From Spirochaetales bacterium (GTDB lineage Bacteria > Spirochaetota > Spirochaetia > Sphaerochaetales > Sphaerochaetaceae): DNA of 23,433 bases. Location of the stretch: the NCBI GenBank assembly GCA_022784805.1, contig JALFYG010000244.1:1-23433 (forward strand), read 5' to 3'. The notes beneath the pieces were generated by a model, which did not search any database, was not told the DNA's origin, and saw only the letters and a list, made by a program, of their open reading frames with translations. A program made the translations under genes and the position numbers. The number at the start of each line of letters is the position of its first letter. Position 1 is the first letter of the stretch. This document shows, one piece after another, positions 12,320 to 20,305 of this stretch.

Positions 12320-14923
12320 ATGGACGATAAAGAAGATTTGACAGTTGTTCCTGAAAGCCAAGAAACACGTCCAGGTGCAATCCTGACATATGATTTGGCA
12401 GATCAGATGAAGCGCAGCTACATCGATTATGCTATGAGCGTAATTGTATCAAGAGCTTTGCCTGATGCACGTGATGGTCTTAAGCCTGTACATAGAAGAA
12501 TTCTCTACTCTATGTGGGATATGGGTATCAGATACAATTCCGCAAACAAAAAGTGTGCGAGAATCGTTGGAGACGTACTCGGTAAATATCACCCACATGG
12601 AGATGCTTCCGTATATGACGCATTGGTTCGTCTTGCACAGGATTTCTCCCTCAGATATCCGGTTGTCTTCCCTCAGGGAAACTTCGGTTCCATTGATGGT
12701 GACCCACCAGCAGCAATGAGATACACCGAGGCCAAAATGGCCAAGATTGGTGAAGAGATGATGGCTGACATTGGAAAAGACACAGTCGATTTCATGTCAA
12801 ACTATGATGAATCTCTTACAGAACCTGTTGTTCTTCCTGCTGCCTTCCCATTTATGGTTTGTAATGGATCCAGCGGTATCGCAGTCGGTATGGCTACAAA
12901 TATGGCTCCACACAACCTTAGTGAGGTTGTAGAGGGTGTTTGCGCCATCATCGATAACCCTGAGATATCCATTCCTGAACTAGCAGAGATAATCAAGGGA
13001 CCAGACTTCCCTTCTGCAGGTATCATTCATGGCCGTAGAGGAATCATGGATGCCTTCTCAACCGGTAAGGGGAAGGTTGTAATCAGAAGTAAGTATGAGA
13101 TTTCCGAGCCAGATCCAAAGAGCAAGGATGACATGAACAAGACTCATGTAGCCATCTACTTCACTGAGCTTCCTTATCAGGTTAACAAAGCAGAGCTTGT
13201 AAAGAAGATTGATGACTATAGAAAAGATGGTGTCATTCCTGGAATTGCCATGGTCAAGGATCTTTCAGGTAGAGATGGTCTTAGAGTTGCCGTTTATCTT
13301 AAGTCAGATGCAGTTCCAAACGTTGTTTTGAACATGCTTTGGCAGAAGACAGCTCTTCAGTCTAACTTTAATATCTACAATCTTGCCCTCTATAATGGTG
13401 CACCAAAGCTCTTCAACATCAAGGACATGCTCAAGGTTTATATCGACCATAGAGAAGAAGTCATTGAAAGAAGAACAAGATTTGATCTCAAGAAGGCTCA
13501 GGAAAGAGAACACATTCTCATTGGTCTCAAGAAAGGTCTTGAGAATATCGACAGAGTCATCGAAATCATCAAGAACAGTGCTGATAACACTGTTGCTTCT
13601 CTTGAGCTTCAGAAGGCCTTTGATCTTACTCAGATTCAGGCTGATGCCATCATTGACATGAAGCTTGGAAGATTGAGCCACCTTGAAACAGACAAGATTC
13701 TTGGTGAATTGGCTGAAATCGAGAAGAGAATTGCTGAATACAACTACATTCTTTCCGATAGAAGTCATGTTCTTGAAGTCGTAAAGAAAGAGATCAGAGA
13801 TATTGGTGAAAAGTATGGAGATGAAAGAAGAACTGTCATTGTTGACCAGGAGCTTGACGACGCTTCTCCTGAAGATTTCATCAAGAAAGAAGATGTTGTC
13901 ATCAACATCACCAAGAAAGGCTTTGCTAAGCGTCTCTCTACTTCCGAGTATAAGGCAATTGGAAAGGGAGGAAAGGGAACTATCGGAGCCAAACTGACAG
14001 ATGGTGACTACATTGATCATCTCTTTATCTGTTCCAGCCATGATTTCATCACATTTGTTACAGACAAGGGTAAGGCATACTACATAAAGGCATTTGAAAT
14101 CCCAGAGAGTGGAAAGACCACCAAGGGTGCCAATATGAAGAACTTCCTGCAGCTTGAGCAAGATGAGAAGATCACAAGTGTCATTACATTCCACGAAGAT
14201 GATATCAACGATGATGTATATCTCTTGATGGTCACTAAGAAGGGTGTAACAAAGAGAGTTCAGATGACACTCTTCAGAAATGCAAGAAGTAAGGGTGTAA
14301 AGGCTATTATCCTTGATGAAGGTGATGAACTTATTGAAACCATCATGGTCAAAGACCACGATGAAGTAATGTTCATTTCCGCTTCAGGAAAGGGCCTCAG
14401 AGTCTCAGTAGACGACATCAGAAGCATGGGAAGAAGCACCAGAGGTGTCAAAGCCATGAATCTCATTGGAGACGACGAAATAGTTTCTGCTGTCAAGGTT
14501 GAGGAAGGCAAGAACATTCTTCTCCTTACAGAACTCGGAAAGGGAAAGAGAACCAGCTTTGATAACTTCTCTCAGCATGGTAGAGGAACTATGGGACAGA
14601 GAATCTATAGCCTCGGCGAAGGAGATAAGCTTATCGGAGCAAGAAGCGTCACTGATGAAGATGATGTAATCCTTATCACTAAGCTTGGTCAGGTACTTAG
14701 AATCGCTGTATCTAGAATCAGCTATCAGGGTAAGAATGCTTCTGGAGTCATCATTGCAACATTCAAGAAGAAGAATGACAGAATCAACGCTATGGATGTC
14801 ACAATTCATGAAGAAGTTGTAGATGAGGAAGAAGGTGAAGTAATCGCTGATACTCAAAATCCAGAATCTACTGAGACAGAAGTGACTATTGAAGAAGAAA
14901 TGACAGAAAAAACTGAAGAATAA
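12320..14923 (+). CDS. gyrA: DNA gyrase subunit A
   Basis: GyrA forms the DNA-cleavage and wrapping part of gyrase. The 867-residue product begins with the winged-helix core (MKRSYIDYAMSVIVSRALPDARDGLKPVHRRILYSM) and has the catalytic tyrosine at residue 135 within AAMRYTEAKM. The tower and coiled-coil region follows, then a six-bladed beta-pinwheel. The GyrA-box position reads IGKGGKG (about 547-553) instead of QRRGGKG, retaining the last part of the motif. The tail is strongly acidic (about the last 35 residues), a region that tunes supercoiling in other GyrA proteins. The ATG has an ideal AAGGAGG five bases upstream that overlaps the gyrB stop. It is co-transcribed with gyrB and ends at a strong terminator. 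Confidence 0.97.
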   Translation: MDDKEDLTVVPESQETRPGAILTYDLADQMKRSYIDYAMSVIVSRALPDARDGLKPVHRRILYSMWDMGIRYNSANKKCARIVGDVLGKYHPHGDASVYDALVRLAQDFSLRYPVVFPQGNFGSIDGDPPAAMRYTEAKMAKIGEEMMADIGKDTVDFMSNYDESLTEPVVLPAAFPFMVCNGSSGIAVGMATNMAPHNLSEVVEGVCAIIDNPEISIPELAEIIKGPDFPSAGIIHGRRGIMDAFSTGKGKVVIRSKYEISEPDPKSKDDMNKTHVAIYFTELPYQVNKAELVKKIDDYRKDGVIPGIAMVKDLSGRDGLRVAVYLKSDAVPNVVLNMLWQKTALQSNFNIYNLALYNGAPKLFNIKDMLKVYIDHREEVIERRTRFDLKKAQEREHILIGLKKGLENIDRVIEIIKNSADNTVASLELQKAFDLTQIQADAIIDMKLGRLSHLETDKILGELAEIEKRIAEYNYILSDRSHVLEVVKKEIRDIGEKYGDERRTVIVDQELDDASPEDFIKKEDVVINITKKGFAKRLSTSEYKAIGKGGKGTIGAKLTDGDYIDHLFICSSHDFITFVTDKGKAYYIKAFEIPESGKTTKGANMKNFLQLEQDEKITSVITFHEDDINDDVYLLMVTKKGVTKRVQMTLFRNARSKGVKAIILDEGDELIETIMVKDHDEVMFISASGKGLRVSVDDIRSMGRSTRGVKAMNLIGDDEIVSAVKVEEGKNILLLTELGKGKRTSFDNFSQHGRGTMGQRIYSLGEGDKLIGARSVTDEDDVILITKLGQVLRIAVSRISYQGKNASGVIIATFKKKNDRINAMDVTIHEEVVDEEEGEVIADTQNPESTETEVTIEEEMTEKTEE

Positions 14924-14944
14924 TCAGTTTTTGGCCTATTTTAA

Positions 14945-14977
14945 GCCTGAAGGATCAATCCTTCAGGCAATTTTTTT
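14945..14977 (+). terminator. Rho-independent terminator of gyrBA
   Basis: A perfect 10-bp stem, GCCTGAAGGA and TCCTTCAGGC around a TCAA loop, is followed by AA and seven T residues. It begins 21 bases after the gyrA stop. Confidence 0.93.
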
Positions 14978-15071
14978 AGACTATACGAATTAAACATATT
15001 CTATAGGTTTTATACGTTTAAAAAATAACCTATTTAATAGGGTATAAAAGAGGAAATATCTCAAGTAAATC

Positions 15072-15091
15072 TGTTTCTATTTATAGAAACA
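15072..15091. repeat. parS-like palindrome with widened spacing
   Basis: The outer halves TGTTTC and GAAACA are those of parS, but eight bases (TATTTATA) separate them instead of four (ACGT). The arms pair over nine bases with a two-base centre. It lies 222 bases upstream of the first true parS. Confidence 0.4.
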
Positions 15092-15313
15092 AAACCAAAA
15101 CTAAAATACAGAATTAATAATGTAATTATTTGTACTAAAAAGAATTAAATGAATATTATCTTGTCTTTATAAGGGATTGGACAATTGGATTAATTTCAAA
15201 TCGATTTTTTTAGAAAGTATGTGGGTTTAATTCATGGGAATTACCTATAAAACTAAGGGATGGGTAGATATGGAAAGAGGGAGAACTATAAAGGGGAAGA
15301 AAGATTTGATGAC

Positions 15314-15329
15314 TGTTTCACGTGAAACA
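15314..15329. promoter_or_regulatory. parS: parS site 1
   Basis: TGTTTCACGTGAAACA is an exact match to the bacterial parS consensus bound by ParB. Here the dyad extends to 20 perfect bases (15312-15331). Confidence 0.97.
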
Positions 15330-15443
15330 GTTGGAAATGTTCTTGCTTCTAGTTCTCGTTTGTATTTTTACTGTATGTTTTCTTTATTGAATTAAATGTG
15401 ACTCCATATAGTTTTGCATCTTATTAGAAGAATGCCATTGATA

Positions 15444-15459
15444 TGTTTCACGTGAAACA
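15444..15459. promoter_or_regulatory. parS: parS site 2
   Basis: This is an exact 16-base parS palindrome, 130 bases after site 1. Confidence 0.97.
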
Positions 15460-15782
15460 ATACTATTCCTTCTTTTTGAGATGAATATTTTATTACGTTG
15501 CCTCTGAGTGAAAGATTAAAGGGAGTGTTATTGGTTTTAAGCTTTTGTATCATTAAGTGAAATTAATAGTTTTGTGTTTCTGCTTTTGATTTTAAGAAGT
15601 TTTTGTTCAGTAATATTTTTCGTTCCTGATGTTGTTGAGATTATCCAGGATTAAGTCTTTATGTGCTTGATTCAAATAGAATGTCTTTCTTTTTTTTGGG
15701 TGAGAAAAGCCTTATTGAACCCCTTTTCTTTTTTTATTCTTTGTAATGGTAAAGAATAGATCCTGATGTTAACAAAAATGAA

Positions 15783-15798
15783 TGTTTCACGTGAAACA
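15783..15798. promoter_or_regulatory. parS: parS site 3
   Basis: This is an exact 16-base parS palindrome, 339 bases after site 2. Its last base is the first A of the A tract that encodes the U tract of the nfu terminator on the other strand. Confidence 0.97.
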
Positions 15799-15828
15799 AA
15801 AAATGGAAGGCGTTTTAGACCTTCCATT
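15798..15828 (-). terminator. Terminator of nfu (minus strand)
   Basis: A perfect 9-bp stem, AATGGAAGG and CCTTCCATT around a 9-base loop, is followed on the minus strand by six T residues. It ends the nfu transcript just before parS site 3. Confidence 0.88.
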
Positions 15829-15852
15829 ACAAAATAGAAATCTCTTTTTTGA

Positions 15853-16083
15853 TTAGTAGTTGAAATCGTCGTTTATTACTACAAGCTCTGGATCAACTGT
15901 GTCTCTCAAATATCTTTCTACACCATTAGAAAGAGTAATCTGACTCATTGGACAACCAGCACAATGACCATGAAGCTTTACATGGACATTCTTACCCTCA
16001 ACTCTTTCCAAAGATATATCTCCACCATCATTCTGCAGAGAAGGCCTTATTGCTTCGATTGCTTCTTTAATTTTATCTAACAT
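15853..16083 (-). CDS. NifU-like (Nfu) iron-sulfur scaffold/carrier protein
   Basis: This stand-alone 76-residue NifU C-terminal domain would carry or deliver Fe-S clusters in the cytosol. It shows MLDKIKEAIEAIRPSLQNDGGDISL, the usual start of the domain, and the cluster-binding CAGCPMSQ with its CxxC pair near residues 41-44. The ATG has GGAGG seven bases upstream. It is transcribed away from parA and is the only minus-strand gene in the gyrB-radA block. Its terminator abuts parS site 3. There are no iron-sulfur assembly neighbours in the window, so its partners are unknown. Family recognition is solid. Confidence 0.92.
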   Translation of the reverse strand: MLDKIKEAIEAIRPSLQNDGGDISLERVEGKNVHVKLHGHCAGCPMSQITLSNGVERYLRDTVDPELVVINDDFNY

Positions 16084-16101
16084 GGATATTCCTCCAAATA
16101 A

Positions 16102-16130
16102 AGGATAAGACCATATGGAAGAAGGGTCAA
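16102..16130 (-). promoter_or_regulatory. Putative nfu promoter
   Basis: On the minus strand TTGACC (16130-16125), 17 bases and TATCCT (16107-16102) form a plausible promoter with a weak -10. It lies back to back with the parA promoter. Confidence 0.35.
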
Positions 16131-16151
16131 CAATACTACAGCAAAGTCAAT

Positions 16152-16167
16152 CAAACAATGTTGTTTG
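16152..16167. promoter_or_regulatory. Inverted repeat upstream of parA, possible operator
   Basis: CAAACAA and TTGTTTG are separated by TG. It lies between the divergent nfu and parA promoters, five bases before the parA -35, where a repressor of parAB could bind. The sequence is not parS-like. This is inference from position and symmetry. Confidence 0.35.
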
Positions 16168-16172
16168 TGTAG

Positions 16173-16201
16173 CTGACATCTCTCTGTTTTAGGAATATAT
16201 T
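16173..16201 (+). promoter_or_regulatory. Putative parA promoter (leaderless arrangement)
   Basis: CTGACA (16173-16178), a 17-base spacer and TATATT (16196-16201) form a good sigma-70-type promoter. Only six bases separate the -10 from the parA ATG, so the transcript would start at or next to the ATG. There is no properly spaced ribosome-binding site. Confidence 0.55.
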
Positions 16202-16207
16202 TATTGT

Positions 16208-16966
16208 ATGCAAACTAGAAAGATAATCTTTTATAACCAGAAGGGTGGTGTTGGTAAGACTACTGTTGCTGTTAATCTTGGATCAGCATTGGCAGCAAAA
16301 GGTTTTAAAGTTTTATTAATAGATTTTGATGCCCAGGTTAATTTAACTCACTCCGTTTCAGGTGATGGTCGTAAAGCGAATATTTATCAGGTTGTTACGG
16401 GATTAGTGGATGCTAAAGATGCAATACAGACCACTATTTTTAAGAATCTTTATCTTATTCCTGGTTCTCTCGACATTGCTGGATTAGCAATTGAATTGGT
16501 GGATGAAGAAAGAAGAGAGTCTTTTTTGAAAAATGCTTTAAAGGATATTGAAGGAAAATTTGATTACATTCTTCTCGATTGTCCTCCTTCTCTTGGGCTT
16601 GAAACTGTCAATGCCCTTGCTTGGTGTGAGGAAGTGATTATTCCACTGCAGTGTGAATACCTCGCAATGGAAGGATTGAATCTCATTATGAGAACAGTTA
16701 CTAACGCCAAGAAAAGCTTTAATCCAAACATTAAAGTAATGGGTATTCTTTTTACAATGTTTTCAAAAAGGGCAAAATTGAATCAGGAAGTCATTGATGA
16801 TATTTCGGAGTTCTTCCCTGATCTTGTATTTAAGACCATTATTCCAAGGAATACTCGACTTGCAGAGGCTCCTTCCCATGGCCTTCCTATAAATTATTAT
16901 GACAAGTCTTCTAAAGGCTCAAAATCATTTGAAATGCTTGCAGAGGAGGTAATTGAACGTGGCTAA
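16208..16966 (+). CDS. parA: Chromosome partitioning ATPase ParA (Soj)
   Basis: ParA is a DNA-binding Walker-type ATPase whose nucleoid gradient moves ParB-parS complexes and so segregates origins; in other bacteria it also modulates DnaA. The 252-residue product has the deviant Walker A KGGVGKTT at residues 12-19, the A' motif region DFDAQVNLTH, and Walker B LLDCPPSLG. The length suits the small chromosomal Soj type without an N-terminal helix-turn-helix. In the A' motif it reads DAQVN where DPQGN is common. The start ATG lies six bases after a -10 sequence. The 3' end overlaps parB by eight bases, and parS sites lie upstream. Confidence 0.96.
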   Translation: MQTRKIIFYNQKGGVGKTTVAVNLGSALAAKGFKVLLIDFDAQVNLTHSVSGDGRKANIYQVVTGLVDAKDAIQTTIFKNLYLIPGSLDIAGLAIELVDEERRESFLKNALKDIEGKFDYILLDCPPSLGLETVNALAWCEEVIIPLQCEYLAMEGLNLIMRTVTNAKKSFNPNIKVMGILFTMFSKRAKLNQEVIDDISEFFPDLVFKTIIPRNTRLAEAPSHGLPINYYDKSSKGSKSFEMLAEEVIERG

Positions 16967-17885
16967 TGATAAGAAGAGAGGATTGGGCAAGGGAATCAGT
17001 TCTCTTATGTCTGGATTCGATTTCGACACTCAGACAGATGATATTATTACAAAGACAATAAAAGACGAAAGAAAAGACAAAATGACAGTTGTCCAGCTGG
17101 ATATTAGTCATGTACGTCCTAATCCAAATCAGCCAAGAAAATTCTTCGATGAAGAGGCATTGGCAGGTCTTGCTGAATCTATCAAGAGTCAGGGAATCAT
17201 TCAGCCTTTGACTGTTGAAGAGATTGCTCCTGGAGAGTTCTCAATAATTGCAGGAGAAAGAAGATTTAGGGCAGCAAAGATTGCAGGATTGGAAAAGGTT
17301 CCGGCAATTGTTGTCAGCATCAATGAGATTCAGAGAATTCAGATGTCTTTGATAGAGAACATTCAGAGAGAAAACCTGAATGCTATTGAAGAAGCTTCTG
17401 CTTATCAATATCTCATTGATCACTCTGGATATACTCAGGAGATGGTAGCCCAGAAAGTTGGTAAAAGCAGAAGTGCAGTCGCCAATTCTCTCAGACTTCT
17501 CTCTTTGAATGACAAAATGAAGGATGATATTGTTTCCGGTGCCATGAGCGCTGGACACGCACGTGCTATTCTTTCTTTGGTTAATCCTGCAGACAGGGAA
17601 CTTTTGAGAGACAAAATTGTTCATGAAGGACTATCTGTAAGAGACGCTGAAATCCTTGCTGAATCCTATAATAAAGGACATAAGCTTATTCAGAGGAAAA
17701 AGAGCGCTGAAAAAGATACTGAAGTTGTAAATATTGAAGAGAAATTTGTTTCAGCAGTAGGTGCTAGGGTTGAGATAAAGGGTTCTCTTGATAAAGGTAA
17801 ACTTCAGATTAAATTCAAGAGTCAGAAAGACTTGGAAAGACTCTACTCGCTTCTTAGTGGCGGTGGAGTGCTATTTGATGAGTAA
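16959..17885 (+). CDS. parB: Chromosome partitioning protein ParB (Spo0J)
   Basis: ParB is a CTP-dependent DNA clamp that loads at parS and spreads, forming the partition complex. The 308-residue product starts MANDKKRGLGKGISSLM, the ParA-stimulating N-terminus; has the CTP-binding box GERRFRA at residues 99-105 and the ENIQRENLNAIEEA segment; then the helix-turn-helix (VAQKVGKSRSAVANSLRLLSL) that reads parS; and a C-terminal dimerisation part. The GTG at 16959 is preferred over a TTG at 16953, because AGGAGGT (16944-16950) then sits eight bases upstream. It overlaps parA by eight bases and is translationally coupled. The next gene starts 30 bases after the stop. Confidence 0.96.
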   Translation: MANDKKRGLGKGISSLMSGFDFDTQTDDIITKTIKDERKDKMTVVQLDISHVRPNPNQPRKFFDEEALAGLAESIKSQGIIQPLTVEEIAPGEFSIIAGERRFRAAKIAGLEKVPAIVVSINEIQRIQMSLIENIQRENLNAIEEASAYQYLIDHSGYTQEMVAQKVGKSRSAVANSLRLLSLNDKMKDDIVSGAMSAGHARAILSLVNPADRELLRDKIVHEGLSVRDAEILAESYNKGHKLIQRKKSAEKDTEVVNIEEKFVSAVGARVEIKGSLDKGKLQIKFKSQKDLERLYSLLSGGGVLFDE

Positions 17886-17915
17886 TTATTTATATTAAAA
17901 GGAATTAGATAATTT

Positions 17916-18869
17916 ATGATTGACAAGACAAAACTACCAGAAGGCATTTATGCATTAATCGAAACCAACAGAGGAGATATTCTTCTTTCCCTGGAGTATA
18001 AGAAAGTCCCAATGACAGTATGTAACTTCATTGCTCTTGCTGAAGGCGAATTGAACCTAAAGGAAAAGGGAAAGCCTTTCTATGATGGACTTACATTCCA
18101 CCGCGTCATTGATAATTTCATGATTCAGGGTGGTTGTCCTAAGGGAAACGGTACAGGTGGTCCTGGATATAGATTCCCTGATGAATTTGATTCTTCTTTG
18201 AAGCATACAGGTCCTGGTGTTCTTTCTATGGCTAATGCTGGTCCTGGAACAAATGGAAGCCAGTTCTTCATTACACATATTCCAACTCCATGGCTCGATG
18301 GAAAACATTCAGTATTCGGACATGTTGTGGAAGGTCAGGATGTCGTAAACAAGATCAAGCAGGGAGACAAGATGAAGAAAGTCTCTATTATCCGTGTGGG
18401 TGAAGAAGCTGAAAAATTCAGCACAACTGCAACTGATTTCGCTGAATATGTCCAGAGCGTAGAGGAAAGAGAAAAGAAAAAGCTGGAAGAAGAGACAAAA
18501 AGAATAATAGACGAGGTAAAGGTCAGATATCCAAATGCCGTCAAGACACCATCAGGATTGATGTACGTCGTTGATAGAGAAGGAGAAGGTGGACCATCTC
18601 CAAGATATGGCCAGAGAGTAACTGTACACTATCAGGGCACTCTGATGGATGGAACAATCTTTGACTCTTCTTACCTTAGAAAAGAACCTACTTCCTTCCA
18701 GGTCGGACAGGTAATCGAGGGATGGAATGAAGCACTTCAGTCCATGAAGAAGAATGAAAAGAGAACTCTCATCATTCCACCAGAACTTGGTTATGGCGAG
18801 CATGGATATCCTGGAGTTATTCCTCCAAATGCATGGCTTATCTTTGAAGTCGAGCTCTTAAAGTTCTGA
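17916..18869 (+). CDS. Dual peptidyl-prolyl isomerase: cyclophilin-linker-FKBP fusion
   Basis: This 317-residue protein joins two unrelated proline isomerase folds. Residues 1 to about 165 form a cyclophilin with FHRVIDNFMIQGG, MANAGPGTNGSQFFITH and LDGKHSVFG, carrying the catalytic arginine and substrate-binding residues. A charged helical linker follows (about 180-205, EEREKKKLEEETKRIIDEV). Residues 210-317 form an FKBP domain (VTVHYQGTLMDGTIFDSS, GWNEALQSM, IIPPELGYG, AWLIFEVELLKF). No signal peptide is seen, so it should be a cytosolic folding helper. Fusions of this order were reported from Treponema and Flavobacterium, supporting a spirochaete host. It starts 30 bases after parB, and its stop overlaps the radA ATG by one base. 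Confidence 0.94.
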   Translation: MIDKTKLPEGIYALIETNRGDILLSLEYKKVPMTVCNFIALAEGELNLKEKGKPFYDGLTFHRVIDNFMIQGGCPKGNGTGGPGYRFPDEFDSSLKHTGPGVLSMANAGPGTNGSQFFITHIPTPWLDGKHSVFGHVVEGQDVVNKIKQGDKMKKVSIIRVGEEAEKFSTTATDFAEYVQSVEEREKKKLEEETKRIIDEVKVRYPNAVKTPSGLMYVVDREGEGGPSPRYGQRVTVHYQGTLMDGTIFDSSYLRKEPTSFQVGQVIEGWNEALQSMKKNEKRTLIIPPELGYGEHGYPGVIPPNAWLIFEVELLKF

Positions 18870-20236
18870 TGAAGGGAAATAGTGTTAAATACGTCTGCAG
18901 AGAATGTGGGCATGAAGAGACAAAATGGGCAGGAAAATGCCCGGAGTGTGGCAGCTGGAACAGCTTCGAGGAAGTCGAGGCTGCTTCCGCTGTTTCATGT
19001 AATCCCAACACTACTGTCATAGATACATCCGTCAGAAAACTCTCAGATATTCCTTATGAGAAAACAATGAGAGTATCTTCTGGAATCAGCGAACTGGACA
19101 GAGTATTAGGTGGAGGGGTAATGAGACCCTCTGCAGTCCTTGTGGGAGGAGAACCTGGAATAGGTAAATCCACCATAATGATCCAGATGCTTTCATCCCT
19201 CTCTTCCTCGGCATCTGTTTTATATGTCTCAGGTGAAGAGTCTCCATCCCAAGTAAAGATGAGGGCGGAAAGACTAGGTCTCGACACATCCAAAATTGAC
19301 ATTTTCTGTGATACTCGTTTGGAAGCTCTATTGGATGTCATTGAGAAGAGAAAGCCTGGATATATAGTCGTAGATTCCCTCCAGACGCTTTCTACAGCCT
19401 CTGTAGCCTCTTCTGCCGGTTCTCCCAATCAGATCAAGACTTGCTGCATGGAACTCTCTCTGAGGGCCAAGAAATGTGGCTCAGCCATTTTCTTTGTAGG
19501 CCATGTAACCAAAGAAGGAACTATAGCAGGTCCAAAGATTGTGGAGCACATGGTGGATACTGTCCTCTACTTCGAAAACGCTGAAAGCGGTATGAGAATG
19601 CTCAGGGCCGCTAAGAGTAGGTTTGGAAGCGTAGATGAGATAGGTCTATTTGAAATGACAGAGAATGGACTATTGTGCGTACAGGATGCTTCAAGGTACT
19701 TCTTGAGTGCAAGATGTGAAGGAGAGCTTCCTTCGGGAATTGCCTTTACTCCTGTAGTAGAAGGATCCAGAACATTCGTGGTGGAAGTACAAGCCTTGGC
19801 TGTTCCTGCCAGAAGTGGTTATCAAAGAATCTATTCAGATAAAGTTGACCTTGGAAGAGTTAATAGAATAGCTGCTATTCTTGAACGCCACGCAGGGCTG
19901 GATTTATCTCAGGATGATATCTATGTCAACGTTGCTGGAGGAATGAAGCTGAAGGAAGGTTCTGTTGATTTAGCACTGGCTCTAGCCCTCTATTCATCTA
20001 AGACAGACACTCCTCTTCCTTCTTCCCTTGCCTCATTTGGAGAACTCTCTCTTGCAGGGGAAGTGAGACCTGTTACATTCTCTTCCCGCAGATCCAAGTC
20101 TCTTTCAGACATGGGCTTTACCAAAATAATTGTAAGCCAAGGTACAGAGAATGAAGGCTCTGTGGAATGTATAAAGGCCAAGGATATCAGGAGTGCAGTC
20201 ATCGCTGCCTTCAAGGGAGCCAAAAAGAGTAAATAA
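18869..20236 (+). CDS. radA: DNA repair protein RadA (Sms)
   Basis: RadA is a RecA-related helicase that drives branch migration in recombination and fork repair. The 455-residue product has a four-cysteine zinc finger (C10, C13, C24, C27), Walker A GEPGIGKS at 94-101, the RadA-specific motif read as KSRFG where KNRFG is usual, and a Lon-protease-like C-terminal domain (GGMKLKEGSVDLALALAL). The start ATG overlaps the preceding stop as TGATG, so translation is coupled. It probably forms the end of the parA-parB-isomerase-radA unit, which stops at the bidirectional terminator 70 bases downstream. Confidence 0.96.
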   Translation: MKGNSVKYVCRECGHEETKWAGKCPECGSWNSFEEVEAASAVSCNPNTTVIDTSVRKLSDIPYEKTMRVSSGISELDRVLGGGVMRPSAVLVGGEPGIGKSTIMIQMLSSLSSSASVLYVSGEESPSQVKMRAERLGLDTSKIDIFCDTRLEALLDVIEKRKPGYIVVDSLQTLSTASVASSAGSPNQIKTCCMELSLRAKKCGSAIFFVGHVTKEGTIAGPKIVEHMVDTVLYFENAESGMRMLRAAKSRFGSVDEIGLFEMTENGLLCVQDASRYFLSARCEGELPSGIAFTPVVEGSRTFVVEVQALAVPARSGYQRIYSDKVDLGRVNRIAAILERHAGLDLSQDDIYVNVAGGMKLKEGSVDLALALALYSSKTDTPLPSSLASFGELSLAGEVRPVTFSSRRSKSLSDMGFTKIIVSQGTENEGSVECIKAKDIRSAVIAAFKGAKKSK

Positions 20237-20305
20237 TGAATCCTAATTAAAGGTTTTTATATTTTGTCAGGATGGATTATTAAAACTTTAATTACTTGTG
20301 ATATA

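Larger units (their letters stand above)
14978..15797. other. Gene-free AT-rich region carrying parS sites
   Basis: No ORF with coding character and no tRNA or rRNA is visible between the gyrA terminator and the nfu terminator. The identifiable content is three perfect parS sites and one parS-like palindrome with wider spacing. It is best read as the ParB-loading centromere region of the chromosome. Confidence 0.7.

Noticed and set aside
11742..12389. 215-residue ORF antisense to the gyrB-gyrA junction
   Set aside because: It spans two certain genes on the other strand and has no domain features.
13304..14359. 351-residue ORF antisense to gyrA
   Set aside because: It is a reading-frame shadow of gyrA: no recognisable domain, cysteine- and serine-rich filler, and no ribosome-binding context. 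gyrA on the other strand is unambiguous.
15651..15660. TTATCCAGG as a DnaA box near parS
   Set aside because: Two mismatches to TTATCCACA and no other boxes nearby.
15480..15760. Possible small RNA or short peptide in the parS region
   Set aside because: No stable hairpin-terminator unit and no ORF with a ribosome-binding site could be supported; the DNA is simply AT- and T-rich.
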